A stretch of DNA of 12,525 bases from Coriobacteriales bacterium (GTDB taxonomy: Bacteria; Actinomycetota; Coriobacteriia; Coriobacteriales; UBA8131), in assembly GCA_031261765.1 (NCBI GenBank), contig JAISJA010000058.1, positions 1 through 12,525 on the forward strand, written 5' to 3'. Below the pieces are notes generated by a model that was not told the origin of the DNA, did not search any database, and worked only from the letters and a program-made list of their open reading frames with translations. The position numbers and the translations under genes were made by a program. Positions 1-7,431 of this stretch are shown here, piece by piece (within the stretch, counting starts at the first letter, position 1; the number at the start of each line of letters is the position of its first letter).

Positions 1-588
1 GTCAAGGTCTATCTGATCGCGTGTAGGCAGCGACAAGACCGAACCCTGCAGTTTCTCTATGTCCACCTCAAGCCATTGCGGCACCTCGGTGCGCTCGCTG
101 GAGATAAGCGCGGTCTTTATGACCAACATGTCCTTCGCCTTTGGAGCGACGGCCACCAGGTCGCCCTCACGCACGCGAAACGATGGTATGTCCACACGGC
201 GCCCGTTAACGGTTATGTGACCGTGACGGACCTGCTGGCGGGCCTCCGCGCGTGACTTCGCGAAACCAAGGCGGTAAACGACGTTGTCCAGACGTGACTC
301 CAGTATGCGCAACAGATTGTCACCCGTTACACCGCTCATGCGGTTCGCGAGCTCGTAGTATCCGTGGAACTGTTTCTCCAACAGACCGTATATACGCTTG
401 GTCTTCTGCTTCTCACGCATCTGTAAACGATATTCCGATTCCTTTACGCGCTTCTTGCCCGCATCGCCCGGAGCGTAAGAACGGCGCTCGAACGCGCATT
501 TATCGCTATAGCAACGGTCTCCCTTTAAGAAGAGCTTGTTTCCCTCTCGCCTGCAAAGCCGGCAATCAGGACCCCTATATCTAGCCAT
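1..588 (-). CDS. rpsD: 30S ribosomal protein S4 (3' end cut by window edge)
   Basis: S4 is a primary 16S rRNA-binding protein that nucleates assembly of the 30S body. The frame opens at ATG 588 with [18 protein letters not shown] and stays open for 196 codons to the window edge, so only about the last dozen residues should be missing. Cysteines 9, 12, 26 and 31 form the zinc-binding (C+) N-terminus. The S4 RNA-binding domain follows, recognisable in [20 protein letters not shown] and [15 protein letters not shown]. It is the last visible gene of infA-rpmJ-rpsM-rpsK-rpsD; rpoA and rplQ would be expected beyond the edge. A purine-rich AGGAAGGA lies about 12 bases before the ATG. Seven of its eight isoleucines use ATA, very unusual for a highly expressed gene. 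Identity is certain; only the C-terminus is unseen. Confidence 0.97.
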   Translation of the reverse strand, partial: MARYRGPDCRLCRREGNKLFLKGDRCYSDKCAFERRSYAPGDAGKKRVKESEYRLQMREKQKTKRIYGLLEKQFHGYYELANRMSGVTGDNLLRILESRLDNVVYRLGFAKSRAEARQQVRHGHITVNGRRVDIPSFRVREGDLVAVAPKAKDMLVIKTALISSERTEVPQWLEVDIEKLQGSVLSLPTRDQIDLD

Positions 589-610
589 ATATCTATCTAT
601 CCTTCCTGAA

Positions 611-667
611 CGGGCCACGCCGCGTGTCTGTCGCGTATACGAACGGCGAACCGCACGCGCAAGCCCG
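611..667 (-). promoter_or_regulatory. Possible structured leader upstream of rpsD
   Basis: The 96-base rpsK-rpsD gap can fold in the mRNA. An outer 6-bp stem pairs CGGGCU (667-662) with GGCCCG (616-611, one G-U). Inside it CGCGT (659-655) pairs with ACGCG (636-632), and a CGG/CCG stem with a UUCG loop sits at 653-644. The purine-rich ribosome-binding region of rpsD lies just 3' of the outer stem. S4 is known to autoregulate through mRNA structures in other bacteria, so a regulatory role is conceivable but inferred. The pairing was found by eye, without an energy calculation. Confidence 0.3.
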
Positions 668-684
668 GTAGCTGTCTTCCAGAT

Positions 685-1083
685 CTAAACCCTACGACGT
701 TTACGCTGGCGCACTCCGTTGTGCGGAATGGGCGTGCAGTCCTGTATGCTGGCTATCTCCAGCCCACCGGCCTGCAACGTACGGATAGCCGTCTCGCGGC
801 CCGAACCCGGGCCCTTCGTGAACACGGACACTTTATGCATACCATGCTCTATGGCGATCTTCGCGACGGCCTCAGCGGCCATTTGCGCCGCGAACGGCGT
901 AGACTTGCGCGAGCCCTTGAAACCAACGGTACCGGCGCTGCGCCATGCTATGACGTTGCCATGCGGGTCGGTTATCGTTATGATCGTATTGTTGAATGTA
1001 GACTTTATATGTGCCTGCCCCACGGCGATGTTCTTGCGCGCGGAACGTTTTACACGTGATGTCGATTGGTTCTTGTTTGCCAT
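685..1083 (-). CDS. rpsK: 30S ribosomal protein S11
   Basis: S11 lies on the platform of the 30S subunit near the mRNA exit and contacts 16S rRNA. The product has 132 residues, a normal length. It has a basic N-terminal extension, the conserved core [20 protein letters not shown], the glycine-rich loop [16 protein letters not shown], and the typical basic end [13 protein letters not shown]. The ATG at 1083 shares one base with the TAA of rpsM (TAATG), indicating translational coupling. The gene keeps the standard alpha-operon order. ATA is the commonest isoleucine codon here (7 of 12 by my count). Certain. Confidence 0.98.
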   Translation of the reverse strand: MANKNQSTSRVKRSARKNIAVGQAHIKSTFNNTIITITDPHGNVIAWRSAGTVGFKGSRKSTPFAAQMAAEAVAKIAIEHGMHKVSVFTKGPGSGRETAIRTLQAGGLEIASIQDCTPIPHNGVRQRKRRRV

Positions 1084-1451
1084 TATTTGCCCTTCCCCCC
1101 TATTTGCTTACGTGGTCCTTTGCGCGTACGCGCGTTCGTATGCGTGCGCTGTCCACGTACCGGGAGGCCACGGCGATGGCGTAAACCACGATAGCAGCCT
1201 ATTTCCATAAGACGTTTTATATCCTGGGACGTCTCGCGACGCAGGTCGCCTTCTATCTCCAGGTTCTTGTCGATATAATCGCGAAGTTTAACCGTTTCCT
1301 CTTCGCTAAGGTCTTTACAGCGTGTATCGGGATTAACGCCGGTGGCGGCTAGCACCTTCTTTGACGTCGTAAGACCGATACCATAGATGTAAGTGAGACC
1401 GATCTCCACGCGCTTCTCGCGCGGCAGGTCTACACCTGAGATTCTTGCCAA
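1083..1451 (-). CDS. rpsM: 30S ribosomal protein S13
   Basis: S13 sits in the head of the 30S subunit and forms intersubunit bridges with the 50S. The 122-residue product begins [19 protein letters not shown], the conserved N-terminus with the start of the helix-two-turn-helix. It ends with the basic tail containing [20 protein letters not shown]. The start codon is TTG at 1451. An in-frame TAG lies directly before it, so no upstream start is possible. A full AGGAGGA Shine-Dalgarno (1463-1457) lies 5 bases upstream, which settles the start. It overlaps rpsK by one base. Certain identity; start firm. Confidence 0.98.
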   Translation of the reverse strand: MARISGVDLPREKRVEIGLTYIYGIGLTTSKKVLAATGVNPDTRCKDLSEEETVKLRDYIDKNLEIEGDLRRETSQDIKRLMEIGCYRGLRHRRGLPVRGQRTHTNARTRKGPRKQIGGKGK

Positions 1452-1480
1452 CTAAATCCTCCTATCAAAGAATACGAAAT

Positions 1481-1594
1481 CTAACCCTGGCGCTGCTTGT
1501 GCCTTGGGTTCTCGCAGATCACATAAACCTTACCATGACGTTTGACGATCTTGCATTTGTCGCACATCTTCTTTACTGATGGTCTTACCTTCAT
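1481..1594 (-). CDS. rpmJ: 50S ribosomal protein L36
   Basis: L36 is the smallest 50S protein and stabilises 23S rRNA packing near the L7/L12 stalk base. The 37-codon frame starts at ATG 1594 with [20 protein letters not shown]. Residues C11, C14, C27 and H32 are the zinc ligands of the C+ form, and the protein ends in HKQRQG, as is standard. A GAAAGG motif about 11 bases upstream can serve as the ribosome-binding site. It lies in the expected place between infA and rpsM, 29 bases before the rpsM start. Very confident despite the short length. Confidence 0.96.
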   Translation of the reverse strand: MKVRPSVKKMCDKCKIVKRHGKVYVICENPRHKQRQG

Positions 1595-1690
1595 TATCTA
1601 CAAAGCCTTTCTTTATTCTTTATATTCACGCCCAGCCGCAGGCGAGTTTATTTATATTGATACGGGAGATATCGCGTAAGCGACGTAACA

Positions 1691-1909
1691 TTACTTGAAA
1701 CGATACGTGATCCTGCCACGGTCCAGGTCATACGGCGAAAGCTCTACCGTGACTTTGTCACCGGGGAGTATACGTATATAATGCATGCGCATTTTGCCTG
1801 ATATATGGGCGAGCACTATGTGCCCGTTCTCAAGCTCCACCTTGAACATGGCGTTCGGCAACGGCTCGACGACCGTTCCCTCAAGTTCTATTGCATCTTC
1901 CTTGCTCAA
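1691..1909 (-). CDS. infA: Translation initiation factor IF-1
   Basis: IF-1 binds the 30S A site during initiation and assists IF-2 and IF-3. The 72-residue product is a single OB fold: [20 protein letters not shown], then the conserved [19 protein letters not shown], ending in [12 protein letters not shown]. It starts at TTG 1909. An in-frame TGA two codons upstream excludes a longer form, and AAAGGTGA (1920-1913) is a suitable ribosome-binding site. Five of its six isoleucine codons are ATA. infA is normally preceded by secY-adk-map in the spc/alpha block. Here degV precedes it, so infA probably heads its own transcript. Certain identity. Confidence 0.98.
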   Translation of the reverse strand: MSKEDAIELEGTVVEPLPNAMFKVELENGHIVLAHISGKMRMHYIRILPGDKVTVELSPYDLDRGRITYRFK

Positions 1910-1941
1910 ATATCACCTTTCAGTTGAATTAACACAGTAAC

Positions 1942-1976
1942 TTTATATGATAACGCAAAACAAGCACTATGTGCAA
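1942..1976 (-). promoter_or_regulatory. Candidate promoter for infA and the ribosomal operon
   Basis: Between the degV stop and the infA start is an AT-rich stretch with TTGCAC (1976-1971), an 18-base spacer, and TATCAT (1952-1947, five of six to consensus). An overlapping TATAAA (1947-1942) is an alternative -10. A small inverted repeat, GCAC-ATA-GTGC (1974-1964), overlaps the spacer. The -35 match is weak, and read-through from degV is possible. Confidence 0.35.
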
Positions 1977-1982
1977 GCGCGT

Positions 1983-2858
1983 TTACCTTTTGCCGTCCGT
2001 TTGGAAGAACAACGCCAACGTACCGGGGCCGGAATGCGCTCCGATGACTGGGTCTAGCGTGTTTATGAGCGGGTCTTCTATGCCGAAACGCTTCTTAAGC
2101 TCGTCCGCGACGTAAAGCGCGTCTTCCAGGCAGTCACCGTGCGATATAGTGACCAGCTGCCCGTCTTTTGGGTCAGCGGCGTCATTGGCGAAATGTTCTA
2201 TGAGGGTTAGCAACGACTTCTTGCGACCGCGCACCTTTGCCACCGGCACGAGCCTGCCTTCGTCGTCTATATGCAAGACCGGCTTTATGTTGAGAAGCGA
2301 TCCAGCGATGGCCACGCCTTTAGAGAGCCTGCCACCGCGCTCGAGGAAATGGAGGTCGTCTACCGTGAACCAGTGCGCGAACCTCAAGCGTTGTTCCTCG
2401 GCCCATTTGGCTACCTCTTCTATGGACTTACCTGCGTCGCGCATGCGGCAAGCCTCCAGCACGAAAAGCCCTTGCCCGAACGCCGCGGCCAGTGTGTCCA
2501 CACATAATAGCGTGCTAGTAGGATAGCTTTCTTTACGCACGCTTTCCAGATGCGCGCTAACGGTCTTGAAGGTACCGGAAAGCGCGGAGTCGAAACCAAG
2601 GTATAATACGTCGCTGCCATCGGCGAATACGTCGTGCGCCATGGTCTCGACGTCTTTGGGGCTTGGCAGCGACGTCTTGACGACCCTGCCCTGGCGCATC
2701 ATCGTATAAAAACGCGTAAGGTCGCTTTTCGCGCCTTTTACGTACGAAAGGTATACCTCGCCGTCTATGTTGAACTCAAGCGACAGTATGTGCAAATCAT
2801 ATTTGTCTATCAGCTCGTCGGTAAGGTTGGCCGACGAGTCGGTTATTATCTTGAACAT
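1983..2858 (-). CDS. DegV family fatty-acid-binding protein (FakB-like)
   Basis: DegV/FakB proteins bind a fatty acid in a deep pocket and present it to the kinase FakA, which makes acyl-phosphate for phospholipid synthesis. The 291-residue length is typical. Visible family motifs are the N-terminal IITDSSANL (4-12), KTSLPSP (61-67), GFDSALSGTF (88-97), FLERGGRLSKGVAIAGSLLN (171-190) and the C-terminal GAHSGPGTLALFF (273-285), which line the lipid site. The ATG at 2858 directly follows the TAA of the DivIVA-like gene (TAAATG), so the two are almost certainly co-transcribed and translationally coupled. No FakA gene is in the window. The family call is very firm; which lipid is bound cannot be told. 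Confidence 0.93.
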   Translation of the reverse strand: MFKIITDSSANLTDELIDKYDLHILSLEFNIDGEVYLSYVKGAKSDLTRFYTMMRQGRVVKTSLPSPKDVETMAHDVFADGSDVLYLGFDSALSGTFKTVSAHLESVRKESYPTSTLLCVDTLAAAFGQGLFVLEACRMRDAGKSIEEVAKWAEEQRLRFAHWFTVDDLHFLERGGRLSKGVAIAGSLLNIKPVLHIDDEGRLVPVAKVRGRKKSLLTLIEHFANDAADPKDGQLVTISHGDCLEDALYVADELKKRFGIEDPLINTLDPVIGAHSGPGTLALFFQTDGKR

Positions 2859-3593
2859 TTAGTCAAGTTCGTCTATGTCAAGCTCGTCGTCAACCGGCGC
2901 GGCTTCCGCATGTGCCGGTTTCTCGTCGACAGCCTTGGGCTGTGCCGCGATTTGCGATATGGGCACCTGGGCAACGGCCGTCTTTGACGAAGCGGGCACA
3001 GGCGCGGGCTTGTAGGCCGCGTCGTTATGTGAGACTATCTTATTCAACGCGTCTTCGGTTTCCTTGCGCTCTTTTTTCGTGTCAGGGACGCTGGTGGTTA
3101 TCGCGTCAAGCGGCGCCTCTGCCTGTGACGAGAAGCGCTTGAGCAGCGCGAGGTAGTCTGCGCGGAAGTCCTCGCATGACTCGCGCAGGCGGTCTATCTC
3201 TGCTAAGATGCGCTGTTTCTCGCCCAAGGCCTCGCGCACTACGTCGCGCGCGCGTCCCTCTGCCTCACGATATGTCTTCTCGGACTCGCGACGAGCCTCC
3301 TCTTTAAGGGCATCCGCGCTCTTCTGCGCGGCAACGAACGCCTTGGATATCTGTTCTTCTGTAGCGGCTGCCTTTGCGCTGGCAGTCTGCACGTTTGACG
3401 TCGCGCGTTGCTCAGCTACCTGGGCACGTTGCTCGGCGGCCTGGGCGCGCTTCTGCGCGTCCGCTATCGCACGATTGAACGAGTCGACTTCCTCTGCGAC
3501 ATGCTCTAAGAACACGTCCACTTCCTGTGGGTTATAGCCATGCTTGGCTGTACCAAAGCTCTGTTGTTGAACATCTGCGGCAGTTAAAGGCAT
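2859..3593 (-). CDS. DivIVA-domain coiled-coil protein
   Basis: The N-terminus, MPLTAADVQQQSFGTAKHGY followed by NPQEVDVFLEHVAEEVD, is the DivIVA signature. It is known for sensing membrane curvature and organising polar growth or septation (DivIVA, Wag31, GpsB, SepIVA). Residues about 35-155 are a long alanine/glutamate/arginine coiled coil with heptad-like AEQRAQV repeats. Residues about 195-244 are a Pro/Ala-rich, then acidic tail ending DDELDIDELD. The ATG at 3593 follows a GGGAAGGGAA ribosome-binding region. It has its own promoter downstream of the ftsI terminator and is coupled to degV. Placement next to ftsL-ftsI supports a role in division or polar growth. The domain is certain; whether it is the main DivIVA or a paralogue is not. 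Confidence 0.88.
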   Translation of the reverse strand: MPLTAADVQQQSFGTAKHGYNPQEVDVFLEHVAEEVDSFNRAIADAQKRAQAAEQRAQVAEQRATSNVQTASAKAAATEEQISKAFVAAQKSADALKEEARRESEKTYREAEGRARDVVREALGEKQRILAEIDRLRESCEDFRADYLALLKRFSSQAEAPLDAITTSVPDTKKERKETEDALNKIVSHNDAAYKPAPVPASSKTAVAQVPISQIAAQPKAVDEKPAHAEAAPVDDELDIDELD

Positions 3594-3638
3594 TCTGGAT
3601 TCCCTTCCCTAAAACTTTATTCACGTTAAGCATATAAC

Positions 3639-3668
3639 ATTCTAGCACATAATAGCTGGTTGAAACAA
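3639..3668 (-). promoter_or_regulatory. Extended -10 promoter for the divIVA-like/degV pair
   Basis: TAGAAT (3644-3639, five of six to consensus) is preceded by TGC (3647-3645), making an extended -10. A weak -35-like TTGTTT (3668-3663) lies 18 bases upstream, inside the T-tract of the preceding terminator. Transcription would start about 40 bases before the ATG at 3593. Confidence 0.5.
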
Positions 3669-3705
3669 AACCAACACCACGCGGCGCAAGTCTGCGCGTG
3701 GCGTT
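3661..3705 (-). terminator. Intrinsic terminator after ftsI
   Basis: Immediately after the ftsI stop codon, AACGCCACGCG (3705-3695) pairs with CGCGTGGTGTT (3683-3673). This gives an 11-bp stem with one G-U pair and an 11-base loop. Two bases later comes TTTTGTTT (3670-3663). Strong GC pairing followed by a T-rich run is the classic Rho-independent form. It closes the mraZ-rsmH-ftsL-ftsI transcript. Confidence 0.82.
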
Positions 3706-5766
3706 TTACTGCTGGGTTATGTCGTATTCGTTTATCACATACTGCATTATGGTCTTGAACAAAGGCGACGTAGGCGCGTTAGCCAACGCGCCTGTTGGAT
3801 TATACATGGACGTCATGCACACTATGTCTGAAGATGAGTTGGCGACGTAACCAACGAAAGAGCATATGTATTTGTCCGCGTAATACCCGCCGCTGCTGGG
3901 GTCCACTATCTGAGCCGTACCCGTCTTACCGACTATGTCGTATCCGCTTATATCGGCTTTCTTACCCGTACCGTCAGTCACTACGGAACGCAACATGCTG
4001 GTGAGCTTTGACGCGGTGTCCGACGAGAATATCTTCGTGGAGTCATATTTGATCTGCGTGTCGTCCTGTGGCCTGGCATAAAGGAAGTGCGGCGTTATCT
4101 TCGTGCCGCCGTCCGCTATCGCGCCGTAGAAGCTGGCTAACTGCAGCGTGCTTATCTGCATGCCCTGCCCAAACGATATGTTAGCGGCCTGTATGGGCGT
4201 CCATTTACTGACGTCTGCCAGCTCGCCTATGGCCTCGCCGGGATAGTCCACGTGCGTGGCCTGCCCGAAGCCGAACTTCTGAAGATACGCGTAGAACTTA
4301 TCGTCACCTATCTTCTGCTCTATAAGCGACGCGCCTACGTTGGACGACACGGTGAGCACCTGCCGCATGGACATGGTCTCGTCCGAACGTTCCTCGGCGT
4401 CTGTGATGGTATGGTCGTATATCTGTAAGGCAGCGGGACAGAACACCGTGTCTTCCGTGCCCATCACGCCGGACTCAAGGGCGGACGCCATCGTGGTCGC
4501 CTTGAACGTGGAGCCAGGCTCATAGGAATACGTTATGGCCTTGCAAGTGGTGGCACCGTTGGCTATGTCTGCGGCGCTTGGGTTGTCACGGTTGTAAAGC
4601 GGCAGCGAGGCGGCAGCCAATATCTCGCCGGTCGCGCCATCAAGCAATATGGCGTTCGCGTTGTCGCAGTCGTTGGCGCTACCGCTGGCCTGCAGTTGGC
4701 TTTCGACGTATTGTTGCAGCTGCATGTCAAGCGTGACCATTATGTCCTGTCCGTCAGTGGCGTTAGACTCCACCACAGTGCCGTTTGGTATGGGCGTACC
4801 GTCCTTGCCGCTTTGCACGACCTCTTTGCCGTCAACGCCACGCAATATACTGTCGTAGGTTTGCTCCAGCCCGCTTATGCCGTCACCGTCCGTGTTGACC
4901 GCTCCTATTATCTGCGCTCCAACATTACCATATGGATAAACGCGCTTCGAGTCACTTAGATAATGTATGCCGGTAAGAGGGGTTGTTATCGTCTGCTGCA
5001 CCTGGTTTCCCTGGCCTATGTTGGACGTATAGTCGTCTTCGAACTGCTGTTCTTCGGCCTGCAGGTTAGTTGCCATCTGCGGGTCTCCCTGGCGCAGTAT
5101 ATAAACGAACGTGGACGTTGGGTCCTGTGTCAGCTCGGACAGGTACGTTTGCGCGTCGCCTCCAAGTACTTTTTGCAACGCGTTGGCCGTAGCGCTAGCG
5201 TCGGTTATCTCGGTTGGGTTCGCGTATATGGTCGTAGCGTCAACGCTCGTGGCAAGTATGTTGCCGTTGCGGTCGTATATGGTACCACGCCTGGCGGGTA
5301 TGGTGACCTCGCTGGTACGTTGGTCTTGTGCCTGCTCGGCAAGGGCGGGCGCGTCTATTACGGTAAGCAGGAACAAACGGACGAAAACCACCAGCGCTAT
5401 GGCTACTACGATGCCGACTACTATGAATATCCGTTTGTCATGCGCGCCACGCGCAATACCGCCAGTACCGCCCGTACCGCCCGTGGTGCCGGAATACCCT
5501 TTCCTTTGGGACGCCGGCTTACGGCCTCGCATGCCCGTATCCCGCGCTCCCGCGGCCACGCGAGAACCTATGCCCTGTCTGGATCCGGACGCGCGGCGAC
5601 CGGTACGGTCGTCGCGATAATACTCGTTGCTATTGGGATCGCGCCTGCTCGCAGACGCGCGTGTGTATCCACCTGACGCGCGCCTGTGCGTGTCATCGCC
5701 ACGCCTGCGCGGGTCGCGCTGGCTTCCGGGATTACGCGCCGGGCGCTTGTTATTGCTGCGCCGCAT
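3706..5766 (-). CDS. ftsI: Septal peptidoglycan transpeptidase FtsI (class B PBP)
   Basis: FtsI (PBP3 in E. coli) cross-links septal peptidoglycan together with the glycosyltransferase FtsW. From ATG 5766 the product has 686 residues. A very basic Arg/Ser/Gly cytoplasmic head of about 110 residues precedes one membrane segment (about 112-134). Then come the pedestal signature RRGTIYDRNGN (159-169) and the transpeptidase domain with S419-TFK (SxxK), S474-S-N (SxN) and K614-TG. There is no C-terminal PASTA repeat. The frame stays open upstream to 5901, but that would overlap ftsL by 152 bases with an atypical Arg/Pro stretch. The ATG at 5766 overlaps ftsL by only 17 bases, though its ribosome-binding site is poor. 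The call as FtsI rather than another PBP2-type enzyme rests on position after ftsL. Confidence 0.93.
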   Translation of the reverse strand: MRRSNNKRPARNPGSQRDPRRRGDDTHRRASGGYTRASASRRDPNSNEYYRDDRTGRRASGSRQGIGSRVAAGARDTGMRGRKPASQRKGYSGTTGGTGGTGGIARGAHDKRIFIVVGIVVAIALVVFVRLFLLTVIDAPALAEQAQDQRTSEVTIPARRGTIYDRNGNILATSVDATTIYANPTEITDASATANALQKVLGGDAQTYLSELTQDPTSTFVYILRQGDPQMATNLQAEEQQFEDDYTSNIGQGNQVQQTITTPLTGIHYLSDSKRVYPYGNVGAQIIGAVNTDGDGISGLEQTYDSILRGVDGKEVVQSGKDGTPIPNGTVVESNATDGQDIMVTLDMQLQQYVESQLQASGSANDCDNANAILLDGATGEILAAASLPLYNRDNPSAADIANGATTCKAITYSYEPGSTFKATTMASALESGVMGTEDTVFCPAALQIYDHTITDAEERSDETMSMRQVLTVSSNVGASLIEQKIGDDKFYAYLQKFGFGQATHVDYPGEAIGELADVSKWTPIQAANISFGQGMQISTLQLASFYGAIADGGTKITPHFLYARPQDDTQIKYDSTKIFSSDTASKLTSMLRSVVTDGTGKKADISGYDIVGKTGTAQIVDPSSGGYYADKYICSFVGYVANSSSDIVCMTSMYNPTGALANAPTSPLFKTIMQYVINEYDITQQ
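5457..5483 (-). repeat. 9-bp tandem repeat encoding Gly-Gly-Thr in ftsI
   Basis: Three near-identical 9-base units (plus strand taccgccag, taccgcccg, taccgcccg) encode a GGTGGTGG linker just before the FtsI membrane segment. A degenerate fourth unit follows. Such units could vary in copy number by slippage, giving a flexible spacer of variable length. Confidence 0.55.
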
Positions 5767-6424
5767 CGCCCGTTGTACTGTCCGTGGCGCCAGCGGAGCC
5801 CGCGGAGCCCGCGGCGCTACTTTGCGCGCCGGATGAATTATCACCGGAGGCGGAAGAGGAGCTGTCATCCGAGGCACCAGACGCCGCAGCTGACGACGCA
5901 CCAGACGTCGTAGCCGATGACGTGTCAGACGACGCGTCGCCGGAGGCAGACGCGCTGCTGGCCGCAGGCGCGCTCTTGGCGTCAGGAGTCAACGTGCTCT
6001 GGGCGGGATACGTCTCTATGCTTGGGTCCTGCGACATTCCCAGGCTGTTGGCCGCCACGTCTTGTATGTGCGTGGACGACGCGGCCACGGCGTGCTGGAC
6101 TTCAAGCTGGTATCCGGCGGTGCGCGCGTCTGATACGTCTTGGGTCAGCTGCTGGCTGTCGCTTAGCGCTTGCACGGTAGCGGTAGTGAGCGCGACGCGC
6201 GCGACGCACACGGCTACGACGAACACCAATATGGCAGACGCCGCAACGACGACCTTGCGTGTAAGGTGTGCCGCAAGCGCGTTGGGCTTAGCGTCTGCTT
6301 TCGCGCCCTGCACGGTGCGGAAAGCCGGCCGTTTATCTTTATGGGCCCTTTGCCTGGGTTCGTATTCCGGTTCATACGCCACATCATCGTAGTAACCATA
6401 GTTCTTTAGTGCTGCTTCAGCCAT
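5750..6424 (-). CDS. ftsL: FtsL/DivIC-like septum protein with long Ser/Ala tail
   Basis: Small bitopic proteins of this type form the FtsQLB complex that activates FtsWI at the septum. The 224-residue product has a Tyr/Glu-rich then basic cytoplasmic head (1-56), one membrane helix (about 57-79), and a short periplasmic helix (about 82-130). That helix ends in IQDVAANSLGM, resembling the A-x(3)-LGM end of FtsL/DivIC proteins. From about residue 150 a low-complexity tail of Ser, Ala, Gly and Asp runs to the end, roughly a third of the protein and absent from typical FtsL (about 100-120 residues). The gene lies between rsmH and ftsI, the standard ftsL position, 20 bases after rsmH. Its ribosome-binding site is weak. 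Sequence alone would be inconclusive; position makes the call strong. Confidence 0.82.
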   Translation of the reverse strand: MAEAALKNYGYYDDVAYEPEYEPRQRAHKDKRPAFRTVQGAKADAKPNALAAHLTRKVVVAASAILVFVVAVCVARVALTTATVQALSDSQQLTQDVSDARTAGYQLEVQHAVAASSTHIQDVAANSLGMSQDPSIETYPAQSTLTPDAKSAPAASSASASGDASSDTSSATTSGASSAAASGASDDSSSSASGDNSSGAQSSAAGSAGSAGATDSTTGDAAQQ

Positions 6425-6444
6425 AGTGCGTTTAATCTACTTTT

Positions 6445-7431
6445 CTACTCGTCCGTTTCGAGCCCGCTTGCTTTTTGCGCCCCCCTTAGTTTCGCGCTTC
6501 TTGACCGCGGGTTCCTATCTATCTCCCCACTCGTTGGTATGAGCGGTTTCCTACTTATGTTCGTCAATATCGGTTTTATGCCACACGTGCAAACCGGGGC
6601 GTCCGGCGGGCATATGCATCCACGCGACGCCGCGGAGAAAGTTTCTTTCACTATACGGTCCTCAAGCGAGTGATATGTTATGACCGCTATGCGCCCTTTT
6701 GGCAAAAGCCAGCGTATAGCCGCGTCCAAACCATCCTCTAACGCTTTGAGCTCCCCGTTCACTTCTATGCGCAACGCCTGGAACGTGCGTTTTGCGGGAT
6801 TGCCGCCCGTGCGCCTCGCGGCGTGCGGTATGGCTTTGTCTATGATGTCCACCAGTTCGTCTGTTGTTTTTATACTAGCATGATTACGTTGTATTATAAT
6901 AGCATGTGCTATGCGAGCGGAGAAACGTTCTTCTCCGTATAAACGCAATATGCGGGCTATGTCGCCCTCGCTGTATCCATTGACTATGTCAGCGGCGCTA
7001 AGTGTTTGTGTGGCAGGATCCATGCGCATGTCAAGTGGCGCCGCGTGAGCGTAGCTGAAGCCGCGGCTTGCGACGTCAAGTTGCGGAGACGAGACTCCCA
7101 GGTCGAACAATATACCGTCTACGCCAGGGACGCGCGCTTGTAAAAGCAGTTCGTCCAGGTGCGCGAAATTACCTTTGAGCAACTTGACCGTGACCGAAGG
7201 CGCCACGCTTTCCAACGCCGCGCCAGCGGCTTCAAGCGCCATGTCGTCTTGGTCTATGCCGATAAGCAAGCCACCGGGCGCGATATCTTGCGCGATGGCA
7301 CTAGAGTGGCCCGCTCCTCCAAGCGTGCAGTCGCAGAACGCCTCCCCCGCTTGCATATGAAGCGCGTCTCGCACTTCGTCCAGCATTACGGGTGTATGCC
7401 GATATTGACTTGTCAAACTGCTAGAAACCAT
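6445..7431 (-). CDS. rsmH: 16S rRNA (cytosine-1402-N4)-methyltransferase RsmH
   Basis: RsmH (MraW) methylates N4 of C1402 in the 16S rRNA decoding centre using S-adenosylmethionine. The 328-residue product has HTPVMLDEV at the N-terminus, the SAM-binding DCTLGGAGHS (34-43) and GIDQD (58-62), and FDLGVSSPQLD (109-119). Further motifs are DMRMD (134-138), YGEERFS (165-171), QALRIEVNGEL (218-228), ITYHSLEDRIVK (251-262) and the final SRSAKLR (310-316). Near the end, CICPPDAPVCTCG holds four cysteines, a common feature of the family. An in-frame TAG directly before the ATG at 7431 fixes the start, and AGGTG 8 bases upstream fits a ribosome-binding site. Second gene of the mraZ division cluster. 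Certain. Confidence 0.97.
   Translation of the reverse strand: MVSSSLTSQYRHTPVMLDEVRDALHMQAGEAFCDCTLGGAGHSSAIAQDIAPGGLLIGIDQDDMALEAAGAALESVAPSVTVKLLKGNFAHLDELLLQARVPGVDGILFDLGVSSPQLDVASRGFSYAHAAPLDMRMDPATQTLSAADIVNGYSEGDIARILRLYGEERFSARIAHAIIIQRNHASIKTTDELVDIIDKAIPHAARRTGGNPAKRTFQALRIEVNGELKALEDGLDAAIRWLLPKGRIAVITYHSLEDRIVKETFSAASRGCICPPDAPVCTCGIKPILTNISRKPLIPTSGEIDRNPRSRSAKLRGAQKASGLETDE

Noticed and set aside
252..584. Plus-strand 110-codon frame opposite rpsD
   Set aside because: It overlaps conserved S4 coding sequence on the other strand, and its product is Arg/Cys-rich with no family resemblance.
5767..5901. Longer ftsI start at 5901
   Set aside because: It would overlap ftsL by 152 bases and add 45 Arg/Pro/Ala residues unlike any FtsI N-terminus. 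The ATG at 5766 leaves a short overlap.
4963..6392. Long plus-strand open frames opposite ftsI and ftsL (for example 4963-5676 and 5661-6392)
   Set aside because: They lie opposite genes with clear motifs and codon structure. The translations are repetitive Arg/Ala/Pro-rich mirrors of the low-complexity ends, with no recognisable domain.
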